Assembly: GCA_958348225.1 (NCBI GenBank)
Contig: CATVYG010000041.1
Span: 1 to 20,181, forward strand
Direction: 5' to 3'
Length of the DNA stretch: 20,181 nucleotides
DNA from: an uncultured Collinsella sp.
GTDB taxonomy: Bacteria > Actinomycetota > Coriobacteriia > Coriobacteriales > Coriobacteriaceae
Part shown: one piece after another, positions 6,719 to 14,926 of the stretch
Position numbering within the stretch: the stretch's first letter is position 1
Layout of the letters: each line of letters begins with the position of its first letter
Notes under the pieces: generated by a model
What the model was told of the DNA's origin: nothing
The model's database searches: none
What the model saw: the letters and a program-made list of their open reading frames with translations, nothing else
Position numbers and translations under genes: made by a program

Positions 6719-7828
6719 TTAGAGAAGTTCCTTGCGAGAAGCCAAGTACGCCTGCGTATGGCGCTCGAGAATCTCGTCCTCGACATTTGTCAGGCGGATA
6801 GCGCCGAGCGCGGCAGGAAGCGGCAGCATGCTGCGATTCGAGCGAGCAAACTGCTGCTTGCGGAACTCCCCAATAAACGCGGTGGACTCCAGGTCGAAGC
6901 CAAGCTCCTCGATGCCAAAGTCCTCCAGGCAGTCATCGACCTCAAACACGTAGTCGATATCGAAGTCGCAGGCATCATGTGCTAGGCGCGCTTCAAAGCG
7001 CATGCCCTCGGAAAGGAGCTGGTATGCGGGGACGTGTGCCGCGGCATCGCCCAGGCAGGCGCGAAGGGTACGCTCCCCCGTCTTGCCAAAATCGAGCGCA
7101 TGGCGAGCACTGGGGTTCGTGGCCATGAGCACGTCTTTGCGCGCGGTCTGGGACCACTGCACAGCATTGACGAGCGCGACTTCCTCGCCGGAAAGAATCT
7201 CGGGGACTGTCTCAGTAAACTGATTCCAGCGCGATTTGCTGCTGGAAAGCATGGTACCCACGAGCACCGCATAGCCAAGCTTAAGGTCCTCGGAGCTGGC
7301 CTCGCGGACAAGGTCCAGATTGCACACGACCAGACCGGGCTCGGGGCGCACCGCGATGGCGGGCAGCGCGTGGTCGCCCGAAGCGACGAGGGGCTCCATC
7401 GTCGTAGCGACCGTGAGCATGGCGTCGAAGGTCGTCGGCAGCAGTGCGCACTCGGTACGACCGCACCACTGGTCGGCACACCAGCAAACAACCGAGCAGG
7501 TTGCGGCATCGCCAACGGCAACAACCAGGTCATCGCAGGTAATACCGTTAGCCGACAGCGCACCAAAGACGGCATCGGCGTCAGCCAAGCTCGCGCCGGC
7601 GGGCGAAACCTCGAGCGAAAGCTCCGACACAGCAAAGCCCGCATCGACCAGAGCGTGCTCAACGATCTCGCCAATGCGGTCGGACACAGCACTGTTCCAG
7701 ACAACCATCGCGCGCTTGGGCTTGCCCACGGCCGAGGCAAACATGCGCGACAGCTCGCTAAACGCGTCAAAGCCGACGCGAACATCTACGCTGCGGTTTT
7801 GGAAATTGATGAGTTGACGGCGAATCAT
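6719..7828 (-). CDS. 3-dehydroquinate synthase-fold protein, probably catalytically inactive
   Basis: A 369-aa protein from the ATG at 7828, which overlaps the aroK stop as ATGA; a longer in-frame reading exists but lies inside aroK. The whole length can be aligned by eye to AroB: an N-terminal Rossmann-like part (KRAMVVWNSAVSDRIGE), a PTT motif at 131-133, LDFGKTGERT at 245-254 where AroB has LNxGHTxGHA, SEGM at 273-276 where AroB has HGExVxxGM, and a C-terminal SMLPLPAALGAIRLTN resembling AroB MRLILPLAIGKSEV. The glycine-rich NAD motif is eroded to VAVGDAA, the GGKTxVN lysine motif is missing, the AExxK motif reads YAVLVG, and both Zn-binding His positions are lost. AroB cannot work without these, so a non-catalytic or new role is inferred. 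The frame is intact over its full length, so it is not an obvious pseudogene. Confidence 0.8.
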   Translation of the reverse strand: MIRRQLINFQNRSVDVRVGFDAFSELSRMFASAVGKPKRAMVVWNSAVSDRIGEIVEHALVDAGFAVSELSLEVSPAGASLADADAVFGALSANGITCDDLVVAVGDAATCSVVCWCADQWCGRTECALLPTTFDAMLTVATTMEPLVASGDHALPAIAVRPEPGLVVCNLDLVREASSEDLKLGYAVLVGTMLSSSKSRWNQFTETVPEILSGEEVALVNAVQWSQTARKDVLMATNPSARHALDFGKTGERTLRACLGDAAAHVPAYQLLSEGMRFEARLAHDACDFDIDYVFEVDDCLEDFGIEELGFDLESTAFIGEFRKQQFARSNRSMLPLPAALGAIRLTNVEDEILERHTQAYLASRKELL

Positions 7829-8358
7829 AGCAGTCCACGCTCCAAAAGCATCTCGGCACAAACATAGGAAACATCCTCAAAGGACTTATTGCGAATATCG
7901 AGGGTAATATCGGCCGCCTGGCGATACAGCGGACGTCGATGCTCGAACAGGCGCGCTGCGTGTTCAGGCGAGCGGAAATCGGGACGCGTGTCGGAGCGGC
8001 GTATCTGGCGCATCGAATCCTCAAAGTCACCCTCGAGGTACACACAGGTACCCATCTGGTGCATGAGCTCGATATTGACCGGCGTCTCGACTATGCCACC
8101 ACCGCACGAAACCAGCAGGCTGCGCTCGCTTTGGAGCGAACGGAGCGCCGAGGTTTCGAGCTCGCGAAAACGCTCCTCGCCCTCGGTCTCAAAAATCTCG
8201 GTAACCGATTTGCCGCAACGACGCACGACCAGGCGGTCGGTATCGATAAACCGACGTTTGAACATGGTGCCCACGTTGCGCGCGAGCGTCGATTTACCCG
8301 CACCCAAAAACCCGATAAAGAAGATATGGTCGCAGCCGTGCTTGGTGTGCTGGGACAT
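7825..8358 (-). CDS. aroK: Shikimate kinase
   Basis: Phosphorylates shikimate at the 3-OH with ATP, the fifth step of the chorismate pathway. The 177-aa length is typical. Residues show the P-loop GFLGAGKST at 16-24, the shikimate-binding D39-x-D41 (IDTDRL), R65 in ERFRELE, the GGG turn at 86-88 after SC, and the lid/RP element with R125-P126 (SDTRPDF). All expected catalytic residues are present, unlike the partner gene downstream. The gene starts 8 bp after the YqeG-type gene and overlaps the aroB-like gene by 4 bp. The Shine-Dalgarno is weak and lies in the preceding coding end, so it probably depends on coupling. A related small-molecule kinase cannot be ruled out. Confidence 0.88.
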   Translation of the reverse strand: MSQHTKHGCDHIFFIGFLGAGKSTLARNVGTMFKRRFIDTDRLVVRRCGKSVTEIFETEGEERFRELETSALRSLQSERSLLVSCGGGIVETPVNIELMHQMGTCVYLEGDFEDSMRQIRRSDTRPDFRSPEHAARLFEHRRPLYRQAADITLDIRNKSFEDVSYVCAEMLLERGLL

Positions 8359-8366
8359 GACGAAAC

Positions 8367-8864
8367 CTATTCCTCGCAGGGAAGGTCGCGCAGGGCCCGG
8401 CGCTCAAAAATACGGAAGATCTGCGTATACCACAGGTCCTGCGTGGCCTGCGGCTTTACCAGGATCGTATCGACGCCGGCAAAGTTACCGCTCCACACGT
8501 CCGTGTACAGCTGGTCACCGATCAGCACGGCCTCATCGGCCGTGGCACCCAGGCGCTTAAGTCCGGCCTTGAGAGCAAACGGCGCGGGCTTCATGGCATG
8601 GCTGATGGCCTCGAGACCCAGCTCGCGTGCGGAGCTCATGACCTGGTCGCGATGCCAGTTGTTCGACACCATGCACAGCTTAAAGCCCTTGGAGCGAGCG
8701 GCGTCGAGCCAAGCGGAGACCGCAGCAGGAACCTGCTCGGTATCACGCGGCACCAAGGTGTTATCGCGGTCGAGCAAAATAGCGCGCTTGCCGTCGGCCC
8801 AAAGGGCATCGAGGTCGATGCGGTCGACTGAGGCAACATATCGTTTGGGGCTGAAAATCCTCAT
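8367..8864 (-). CDS. YqeG family HAD IIIA-type phosphatase
   Basis: A 165-aa HAD-superfamily hydrolase of the YqeG/GEP4 type. From the ATG at 8864 (chosen over an in-frame TTG at 8876 because it follows the mltG stop by 2 bp and has GGAA 7 nt upstream), the nucleophile motif is LLDRDNTL with D32 and D34. Motif II is VSNN, the Lys motif is in AMKPAPFALK, and motif III/IV is LIGDQLYTDVWSGN. The N-terminal RIFSPKRYVASVDRI matches YqeG. The yeast relative Gep4 dephosphorylates phosphatidylglycerophosphate; the bacterial substrate is not firmly known. In B. subtilis yqeG also sits next to a shikimate-pathway gene, as here. Confidence 0.9.
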   Translation of the reverse strand: MRIFSPKRYVASVDRIDLDALWADGKRAILLDRDNTLVPRDTEQVPAAVSAWLDAARSKGFKLCMVSNNWHRDQVMSSARELGLEAISHAMKPAPFALKAGLKRLGATADEAVLIGDQLYTDVWSGNFAGVDTILVKPQATQDLWYTQIFRIFERRALRDLPCEE

Positions 8865-8866
8865 GT

Positions 8867-10276
8867 TTAATTCCAAGACTGTTGGTGCTCTTCGTAGGTC
8901 TGCGAGAAAAACTCCTCGTCCTGCGTAATGTAGAAATACAGGTCATCGGAGTCGGTCGGCTCAAGGGTTGCCTTGAGTGCCTCGAGCGACGGAGAGCAGA
9001 TGGGCGTGGGCGGTAGCCCTTCATGCTTATAGGTGTTGTAGGGACTATCGCTCTGCAGGTCGGCGGCGGTAACTTCGCCGCCGGTAACATACATCATGGT
9101 CGCATCGCTATTGAGGTAGCGTAGACCGTCGAGCTTGCCGGCAAGACGGTTGTAGAACACCGAGGCGACATGCGCGCGTTGCTCGGCGTTGAGGCCCTCG
9201 CGCTCGACGATGGAAGCGAGATTGATGATGTCGTAATCGGACATCCCGACGCCGTAGCGCTCTTTGATCTTGGCCTCGCAACCGGCAAAATCGAGCGACT
9301 TGTACTCGGTGCTGAATTGATCGAGCATGGCGCGGATGACGTCATCGGCGCTCGGTTTCTTGCCCAGCGAATAGGTCTTAGGGAACAGGAAACCCTCGAG
9401 CGAATCATTAGCAGCGCCTTTGAGGAACGGATAGTCGTTCACATAATTGCTGGCCTTCGCCTGGTTGAGGAAGTCATCTTTGGAGATGCTGCCGTACGCC
9501 TGGGCCACACGGTCGGCAACCTGGTCGACCGTCAAGCCCTCGGGGATCGTCAACGCATCGGAGCCGGCATTGGGTCCCTCAATAAGCTGCTGCACGACCT
9601 TGGTCGCATCCATCAGCGTCGTGAACGAGTACGTGCCAGGTTGAAGCGACATGTCCGCGTTGAGCTTTTTGACCGCCGCGTAGTAGTCCTTGGGGTTCTC
9701 GACAATATGGTTCTCAGAGAGAATCGAGGCGATCGTGTCGCCCGAGGCGCCATCGGGAATCGTAACGGTAACCTGCTGGCCAGCGGCGACGTTTGCGTCC
9801 TCCCCGCCAAGCAAGCCCTTGACGGTCGGTACGGCGAAGAAGGCGATAACAGCGAGAACGACCACCGCAACCACAGCGCCGATAATCATAGGCACCGGCG
9901 AGCTTTTCTTTTGGGCGCCGCGCCGAGCATGCGTGTTATAGCTCGAACGCGCGGCCTGAGCCACGCCATGCGTGCCGTGAGCATGATGCGCGTGCGATTG
10001 AGGAGCCTGCGCGCGCTGGGTGGATGTCCGCTGCTTAAAGCGGGCGCCGCCTGCGGGCTGGGCAGCGCGAGCGGCGGACTGCTGGGCAGGACGACTAGCA
10101 GGCTGCTGACCCGGTCGCTGACCGGGCTGCGCGGGACGGGAGGAAGGCTGCGCAGGACGTGCGACAGGTTGGACCGCGCGCGGGGTCAGCTGCACCGGAC
10201 GCTGGCCGGACGGCACAGGGCGCGACGCAGGCTGTCGTGTACGACTCGGCTGACGCGGATCGGAAGCACTAGACAT
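8867..10276 (-). CDS. mltG: Endolytic murein transglycosylase MltG (YceG family)
   Basis: MltG cleaves nascent glycan strands at the membrane and is thought to set strand length by ending polymerisation. The ATG at 10276 has a GAGGAGG Shine-Dalgarno 6 nt upstream, giving 469 aa; it overlaps ruvX by 8 bp. Residues 1-125 are a cytoplasmic tail very rich in Pro, Gln, Arg and Ala with repeated RPAQP/RPGQ units and a His cluster at 95-103. One membrane helix spans about 128-150. The extracellular part has a LysM-like region (about 168-235) and the YceG catalytic domain with E358 in ASIVEREG, the FYNRL motif and GLPPTPI at 420-426. Neighbouring ruvX and alaS match Firmicute synteny. Confidence 0.95.
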   Translation of the reverse strand: MSSASDPRQPSRTRQPASRPVPSGQRPVQLTPRAVQPVARPAQPSSRPAQPGQRPGQQPASRPAQQSAARAAQPAGGARFKQRTSTQRAQAPQSHAHHAHGTHGVAQAARSSYNTHARRGAQKKSSPVPMIIGAVVAVVVLAVIAFFAVPTVKGLLGGEDANVAAGQQVTVTIPDGASGDTIASILSENHIVENPKDYYAAVKKLNADMSLQPGTYSFTTLMDATKVVQQLIEGPNAGSDALTIPEGLTVDQVADRVAQAYGSISKDDFLNQAKASNYVNDYPFLKGAANDSLEGFLFPKTYSLGKKPSADDVIRAMLDQFSTEYKSLDFAGCEAKIKERYGVGMSDYDIINLASIVEREGLNAEQRAHVASVFYNRLAGKLDGLRYLNSDATMMYVTGGEVTAADLQSDSPYNTYKHEGLPPTPICSPSLEALKATLEPTDSDDLYFYITQDEEFFSQTYEEHQQSWN

Positions 10277-10697
10277 GCGAAACCTCCTCGTTTTTGCGAT
10301 CGAGCCATGTCTGCAAGAACAGACTAGCGGCAATCATGTCAATCTTGCCCCTCATCTGCTTTTCGTTGAGTCCCTGCTCACGCAGGATACGCTTGGCCTC
10401 TTGCGAGGACAGACGCTCATCCTCAAACTCGAGCGGAAGATCGAGCTCGTCGGCGATCTTTTGCGCCACGGCGGCAACGCGCTCGGCCTGAGGGCCGGGC
10501 TCACCGGCCATGGTCAGGGGACGTCCGCTTACCAGGATGTCGGGCTCATAGTCCTCGACCAGGTAACGGAACGTCTTGGCCATACCGGTGACCTCGGCGG
10601 CCGGGAGCACCTTGACGGGCATCGCCATCTTGCCATCACGGCTCGAGACGGCGATGCCAATCCTGGTCTCCCCTATGTCCAGTGCGAGCGCGACCAC
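10269..10697 (-). CDS. ruvX: Holliday junction resolvase-like nuclease YqgF/RuvX
   Basis: A 142-aa RNase H-fold nuclease; E. coli YqgF takes part in 16S rRNA 5'-end processing, and the family is also annotated as a putative Holliday junction resolvase. The acidic active-site residues are visible: D7 in LALDIGETRIG, E92/E94 in FEDERLSS and D120 in GKIDMIAASLFLQ. VSGRPLTMAGEPGPQA is the family substrate loop. The start is GTG at 10697, 9 bp after the alaS stop, with no strong Shine-Dalgarno. Start choice is moderately certain because the family begins two or three residues before LALDxG. Confidence 0.93.
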   Translation of the reverse strand: MVALALDIGETRIGIAVSSRDGKMAMPVKVLPAAEVTGMAKTFRYLVEDYEPDILVSGRPLTMAGEPGPQAERVAAVAQKIADELDLPLEFEDERLSSQEAKRILREQGLNEKQMRGKIDMIAASLFLQTWLDRKNEEVSHV

Positions 10698-10706
10698 AGC
10701 GACTAC

Positions 10707-13364
10707 TTAGGCACCGAGCGCGGTCTTGGCGGCCGCGAGGGCATCGGCGATGCCGGCAGCATTCTTGCCACCGGCCTGGGCCATGTTGGGACGGCCACCA
10801 CCGCGGCCGTCGACCAGGCCCGCAATCTGCTTAATCACGTTACCGGCGTGGAAACCGGCCTTCACAGCGTCATCGGAGCCGGCAGCGAGCAGGGCCGGAG
10901 TGCCCTTCTCGGTCACGCTGGCAACGACGCAGGCGACAGGGCCGGCGACCTTCTGATGCACGGTATCCCATACGTTGCGCAGGTCGGCAGCCTCAAGGCC
11001 CTGGAGCTCAGCGACAACGAGCTTATAGCCGTCAAGCTCGACGGCGTCCTCGATGGCGCTGGAGATGGCGTCGGAGGAGCCACCGGTCAGAGCCTTCTTG
11101 AGCTTATTGGACGTCTCGCGCAGCTCGGCCTGCAGGTTCTCCACGCGGGCGGGAACCTCGTCGACGCGGCACTTGAGCGCAGTAGCAGCGGCGTCAACGA
11201 GTGCCAGGCGGTCGGCCATATAGTCGAGGGCACCCTTAGAGGTCACGGCCTCGATACGGCGGACATTGGAGCCCGTGGAGGACTCGGAAATGATCTTGAA
11301 CAGGCCGATCTCGGCGGTGTTGGCAGCGTGTGTGCCACCGCAGAGTTCGCGGGAGAACGGCTGGTCCTCAGCGCCCACGGAGACGACGCGGACGACGTCG
11401 CCATACTTCTCGCCAAACAGGGCAACAGCGCCGGCAGCCTTAGCCTCGTCGATGCCCATGACACGGGTCACGACCGGCTTGGAAGCGAAGATCTGCTGGT
11501 TGACCAGGTCCTCAACAGCCTTGAGCTGCTCGGAGGACAGGGCCTCGAAGTGCGTGAAGTCAAAGCGCAGGTGCTCGGGCGTCACCAGCGAGCCGGCCTG
11601 GGAGACATGCTCGCCCAGGACCTGCTTAAGCGCAGCGTCGAGCAGGTGGGTGGCGGTGTGGTTGCGGCGCAGGAAACCACGGCGCTCGGCGTCGAGCGCG
11701 GCGGTCACGGTAGCACCGACGGTCAGCGTGCCCTCGGCAACGTGTGCGACATGGGCATACAGGCCGTTGTGGTTCTTGGTATCGGCAACGGTCAGAACAA
11801 CGCCCTCGGCGGAAAGCTCGCCGGCGTCACCCTGCTGGCCGCCCATCTCGGCGTAGAACGGGGTGCGGTCGAGCACGACCTCGACGTCCTCGCCGGCGGC
11901 AGCGGACTCGACGGACTCGCCGTTGCGAACGATGGCGACAACCTTGGCATCCTCGATCGCATCGTTGTCATAGCCGTCGAACTCGGTCGCGGCGACCTTG
12001 TCGGAAAGCTCGACCCACACGTCGTTGAAGCTGCCCCAGGCATCGCCCTTGGCGTTGGCACGAGCGCGGGCCTTCTGGTCCTCCATGCAGGCGGTGAAGC
12101 CGTCCATGTCGACGTCGTGGCCAGCAGCGCCGGCGATCTCGACAGTCAGGTCAATGGGGAAACCAAAGGTGTCGTGCAGCTTAAAGGCAACGTCGCCCGG
12201 AAGGACGGAGCCGTCGGCAAGCGCTGCCAGGGCCTCATCCAGGTAGACGCGACCGTTGTCGAGCGTCGTGGAGAAGCGCTCCTCCTCGGAGGCGACGATA
12301 CCCTTGACGAGCGCGACGTTCTTGAGCAGCTCAGGATAGGCCTCGCCCATCTGAGCGTTGACCTCGTCGATAAACTTGGTCAGGAAGGCGCCCTCGATGC
12401 CCAGCAGGCGACCGTGGAACACGGCGCGGCGGAGCAGGCGGCGAAGGACGTACTCGCGACCCTCGTTACCGGGCAAGATGCCGTCCGAGATCATAAAGTC
12501 GACGGCACGGGAGTGGTCGGCGATGATGCGAAGAGAACGGCTGGCGCCGGAGTAATCGTCGGCGTCATAGGTCTTGCCGCTGATCTCCTCGCCCAGCTTG
12601 ATGAGGTGCTGCATCAGATCGCCGTCGTAGTTAGCAGTCTTGTGCTGCATGATAGCGGCCATGCGCTCCAGGCCCATGCCCGTATCGAGGTTGCGGTGCG
12701 GCAGCTCCGGCATGGAGCCGTCCTCCTGACGGTCGTACTGGGTAAACACGAGGTTCCAGAACTCAAGGAAGCGGTCGCAGTCGCAGCCAGGCTTGCAGTC
12801 GGGGCTGCCGCAGCCGACCTCCTCGCCCATGTCAAAGTAGATCTCGGAGCACGGACCGCAGGGGCCGGTGGGGCCAGCGGCCCAGAAGTTGTCGTCCTCG
12901 CCCAGGCGGGAGATGTGGTCCTCGGCAACGCCCAGAGAACGCCACACGTCGTGGGTCTCGTCGTCCTCGGTAAAGACGGTAAAGTACAGGCGGTCGAGCG
13001 GCAGCTTGAACTCCTTGGTGATGAGCTCAAAGGCCCATGCGCAAGCCTGCTCCTTGGAAACGCCGCCAAAAGAGAAATCGCCGAGCATCTCGAAGAACGA
13101 CAGGTGACGGCCGTCCTCGCCGATGCAATCGATGTCGTTGGTGCGGACGCACTTCTGGCAGGAAATCGCGCCGATCTCCTTCATGGTCTTCTTGCCCTGG
13201 TAGTACTCCTTAAACTGGTTCATGCCAGCGTTGGCAAGCAGCAGCGAAGGATCGTCAGGAACAAGAGACGAAGAAGGATAGAGCTTAAGACCGCGCTCCT
13301 CAAAGAAGTTGAGGAACTTGGAGCGGATCTCGGCCGTAGTCGTTGACGGGTAGTCAGCACTCAT
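10707..13364 (-). CDS. alaS: Alanyl-tRNA synthetase
   Basis: Charges tRNA-Ala and edits mischarged Ser and Gly. The ATG at 13364 (885 aa) has GAGGAG about 8 nt upstream; a longer frame to 13454 runs through the promoter and terminator and is rejected. Class II catalytic motifs are motif 2 near 74-100 (RTNDIDCIGEDGRHLSFFEM) and motif 3 at 227-236 (DTGMGLERMA), with the bacterial Cys cluster C185, C190, C194, C196. The editing domain has HTATH at 569-573 and CGGTH at 675-679, giving the four Zn ligands, and the C-terminal DHHA1/C-Ala domain ends in GGGRPNMAQAGGKN. Its own promoter lies upstream, so it heads the operon through ruvX and mltG to the aroB-like gene. Confidence 0.98.
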   Translation of the reverse strand: MSADYPSTTTAEIRSKFLNFFEERGLKLYPSSSLVPDDPSLLLANAGMNQFKEYYQGKKTMKEIGAISCQKCVRTNDIDCIGEDGRHLSFFEMLGDFSFGGVSKEQACAWAFELITKEFKLPLDRLYFTVFTEDDETHDVWRSLGVAEDHISRLGEDDNFWAAGPTGPCGPCSEIYFDMGEEVGCGSPDCKPGCDCDRFLEFWNLVFTQYDRQEDGSMPELPHRNLDTGMGLERMAAIMQHKTANYDGDLMQHLIKLGEEISGKTYDADDYSGASRSLRIIADHSRAVDFMISDGILPGNEGREYVLRRLLRRAVFHGRLLGIEGAFLTKFIDEVNAQMGEAYPELLKNVALVKGIVASEEERFSTTLDNGRVYLDEALAALADGSVLPGDVAFKLHDTFGFPIDLTVEIAGAAGHDVDMDGFTACMEDQKARARANAKGDAWGSFNDVWVELSDKVAATEFDGYDNDAIEDAKVVAIVRNGESVESAAAGEDVEVVLDRTPFYAEMGGQQGDAGELSAEGVVLTVADTKNHNGLYAHVAHVAEGTLTVGATVTAALDAERRGFLRRNHTATHLLDAALKQVLGEHVSQAGSLVTPEHLRFDFTHFEALSSEQLKAVEDLVNQQIFASKPVVTRVMGIDEAKAAGAVALFGEKYGDVVRVVSVGAEDQPFSRELCGGTHAANTAEIGLFKIISESSTGSNVRRIEAVTSKGALDYMADRLALVDAAATALKCRVDEVPARVENLQAELRETSNKLKKALTGGSSDAISSAIEDAVELDGYKLVVAELQGLEAADLRNVWDTVHQKVAGPVACVVASVTEKGTPALLAAGSDDAVKAGFHAGNVIKQIAGLVDGRGGGRPNMAQAGGKNAAGIADALAAAKTALGA

Positions 13365-13410
13365 AGAGGGAATCTCCTCGGTTTCACATCGAAACAGTTC
13401 AAACGTAACG

Positions 13411-13438
13411 ATATTACCATCCCACCGCGCAAGTGCAA
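13411..13438 (-). promoter_or_regulatory. Putative alaS promoter
   Basis: On the minus strand TTGCAC (13433-13438) and TAATAT (13411-13416) are separated by 16 bp, giving a start near 13404 and a leader of about 40 nt. The -35 box shares bases with the U-tract of the upstream terminator. The leader holds a small hairpin (gtttc/gaaac, 13381-13395) just before the Shine-Dalgarno. No T-box fits in this space. Confidence 0.55.
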
Positions 13439-13466
13439 AAAAGAGGGCCGGCACAATGCCGGCCCT
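13437..13466 (-). terminator. Intrinsic terminator of the sigma factor/AI-2E operon
   Basis: A perfect 10-bp stem (agggccggca 13444-13453 with tgccggccct 13457-13466, 3-nt loop) is followed on the minus strand by tcttttttg. It lies about 50 bp past the AI-2E-family stop codon and directly upstream of the alaS promoter. Confidence 0.92.
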
Positions 13467-13516
13467 TCAGCGAAATTGCATGTTAGCGCGTATGAATATT
13501 AATCCGAATTACCCCG

Positions 13517-14926
13517 CTAGTTGTCATCATCGTCCATGGAGCCGTCGATGCCGGTTTTGGTGTCGTCATCCGTGTTGGAATCGTCATCCTTAGCGAAGGG
13601 GTTCTTGAAGAAGCCCGTCGCATCGGGCTGCAGACCAGAGAGCTTGATCCAGGGATTATCGAGCTCGGGCTTGGGCATGGCCTTGGCCTCGGGCGCAGTC
13701 TCGTTACCGATAAGCTCAGACTCGTAGATGAAGGTGTCGTCGCCGAGCGCGTCGTAGGCGGCGACCGGGTTGCCATCGGCATCGCGGTACGGCGTGCCCT
13801 TAAACACGGCACCGTCATAGGCCACAAGCTGTCGGCCGGTCTCATTCTCGAAGTAGTACACGAAGATACCCTTGAGGGCCGCACACAGCGGGATGGCAAT
13901 AATCATGCCGATGGGACCCATGAGTGCCGAGCCAATAACGAGCGCCGTGAGGCTCATGATGGGATGCACCTGCACCGAGCTCTGCATGACCTTAGGCGAA
14001 ATCACGTTATCGGTGACGTTTTGCGCGACCATCGTCACGATGAGCGTCCATAACGCCAACATAGGGCTGAACATGAAACCGAGCACTGTGGCGATTGCTG
14101 CGCTCACCCAAGGACCGACGACCGGAACCAAATGCATGATGCCGGTAAAGATAGCCATGAGCGCCGCATACGGATGGCCGATGATCATAAAACCGATAAA
14201 GGCGAGGAAACCACCGCAGATGGACGTCACGACCATACCGCGCATGTAGCCGCCGACAGAGCGAGAAAGAATGGCGACCATAAAGCGGTACGAGGTCTCC
14301 TTCTCCTGACCGATGATGGTGCAAATCTCGTGGTGCATGCGAGGGTAGTCGCAGGCCATCCAGTAGGCAAGCACCAGGCCAAGGAAGATAACAAACAGCT
14401 GCGACGCTGTATTGGTGATGAGCGGGAACACACCACGACCAAGCTCGGCGGCAATCTGAGACACATACTTCGATGCCACGGCAACCAGCGACGAAAGATT
14501 ATCGTCCAAATAATCCTTGAGCGGCGTGTTGTTGAGCGTCTTGGCATGCGAGATCATCTCGTTGAGATCGCCACCTGCAACACGAAGCTGCTCGGGCAGG
14601 CGGCTCAGGACTTCCATGATCTGACCAAAGAGAATCGGCGACAAGATGCAAACGACACCGACGAGCACGGCAACAACAACAATAAGCGCGATAAGCGAAC
14701 CGATGCCGCGATTCACGCCATGGTGCTCGAGCCAATTGGTGATCGGGGACATCACAAAAGCAATGATGGAGCCGACGGCAAGAAACTCAATAACCGGTGC
14801 CAGGATGCCCATAAGGTTAAAGATGACAGCAGCAATAACAATGCAGCCGACAACAGCCCAAATGCGCAGCGTCAGAATGCGGGTGTCGCGCAGCACGCGA
14901 TCGGTTTGTTGGGGGTGCTCACTCAT
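13517..14926 (-). CDS. AI-2E family transporter (PerM/YtvI-type membrane protein)
   Basis: A 469-aa polytopic membrane protein of the PF01594 family, whose members are variously linked to autoinducer-2 export, Na+/H+ antiport or permease roles. Hydrophobic segments lie at about 22-40, 41-60, 76-100, 172-192, 230-250, 253-285, 286-305 and 325-357, with a soluble stretch at about 104-170. The conserved core GIMHLVPVVGPWVSA and the later NVTDNVISPKVM are typical. From about residue 362 an unusual 105-residue hydrophilic tail follows, ending in Asp-rich clusters; family members of about 350 aa usually stop before this. The ATG overlaps the sigma factor stop as ATGA, so the two are translationally coupled. 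A homologous gene next to alaS occurs in B. subtilis (yrrI). The substrate is unknown. Confidence 0.9.
   Translation of the reverse strand: MSEHPQQTDRVLRDTRILTLRIWAVVGCIVIAAVIFNLMGILAPVIEFLAVGSIIAFVMSPITNWLEHHGVNRGIGSLIALIVVVAVLVGVVCILSPILFGQIMEVLSRLPEQLRVAGGDLNEMISHAKTLNNTPLKDYLDDNLSSLVAVASKYVSQIAAELGRGVFPLITNTASQLFVIFLGLVLAYWMACDYPRMHHEICTIIGQEKETSYRFMVAILSRSVGGYMRGMVVTSICGGFLAFIGFMIIGHPYAALMAIFTGIMHLVPVVGPWVSAAIATVLGFMFSPMLALWTLIVTMVAQNVTDNVISPKVMQSSVQVHPIMSLTALVIGSALMGPIGMIIAIPLCAALKGIFVYYFENETGRQLVAYDGAVFKGTPYRDADGNPVAAYDALGDDTFIYESELIGNETAPEAKAMPKPELDNPWIKLSGLQPDATGFFKNPFAKDDDSNTDDDTKTGIDGSMDDDDN

Noticed and set aside
7829..7861. An 11-residue extension of the AroB-like protein into aroK.
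   Set aside because: The ATGA overlap at 7825-7828 is the normal arrangement in this operon and the extra residues do not resemble AroB.
10275..13346. A 1023-codon open frame on the plus strand opposite alaS and ruvX.
   Set aside because: It mirrors strong third-position GC bias of alaS; its translation is a monotone mix of Val, Gly, Leu and Asp with no recognisable domain, and it crosses gene boundaries.
13365..13454. A 30-residue N-terminal extension of AlaS.
   Set aside because: It would be translated from the promoter and terminator; the ATG at 13364 has GAGGAG and matches the family N-terminus.
13365..13516. Possible T-box riboswitch before alaS.
   Set aside because: Only about 40 nt lie between the likely start site and the ATG, and there is no T-box-like sequence or antiterminator; the one strong hairpin terminates the upstream operon.
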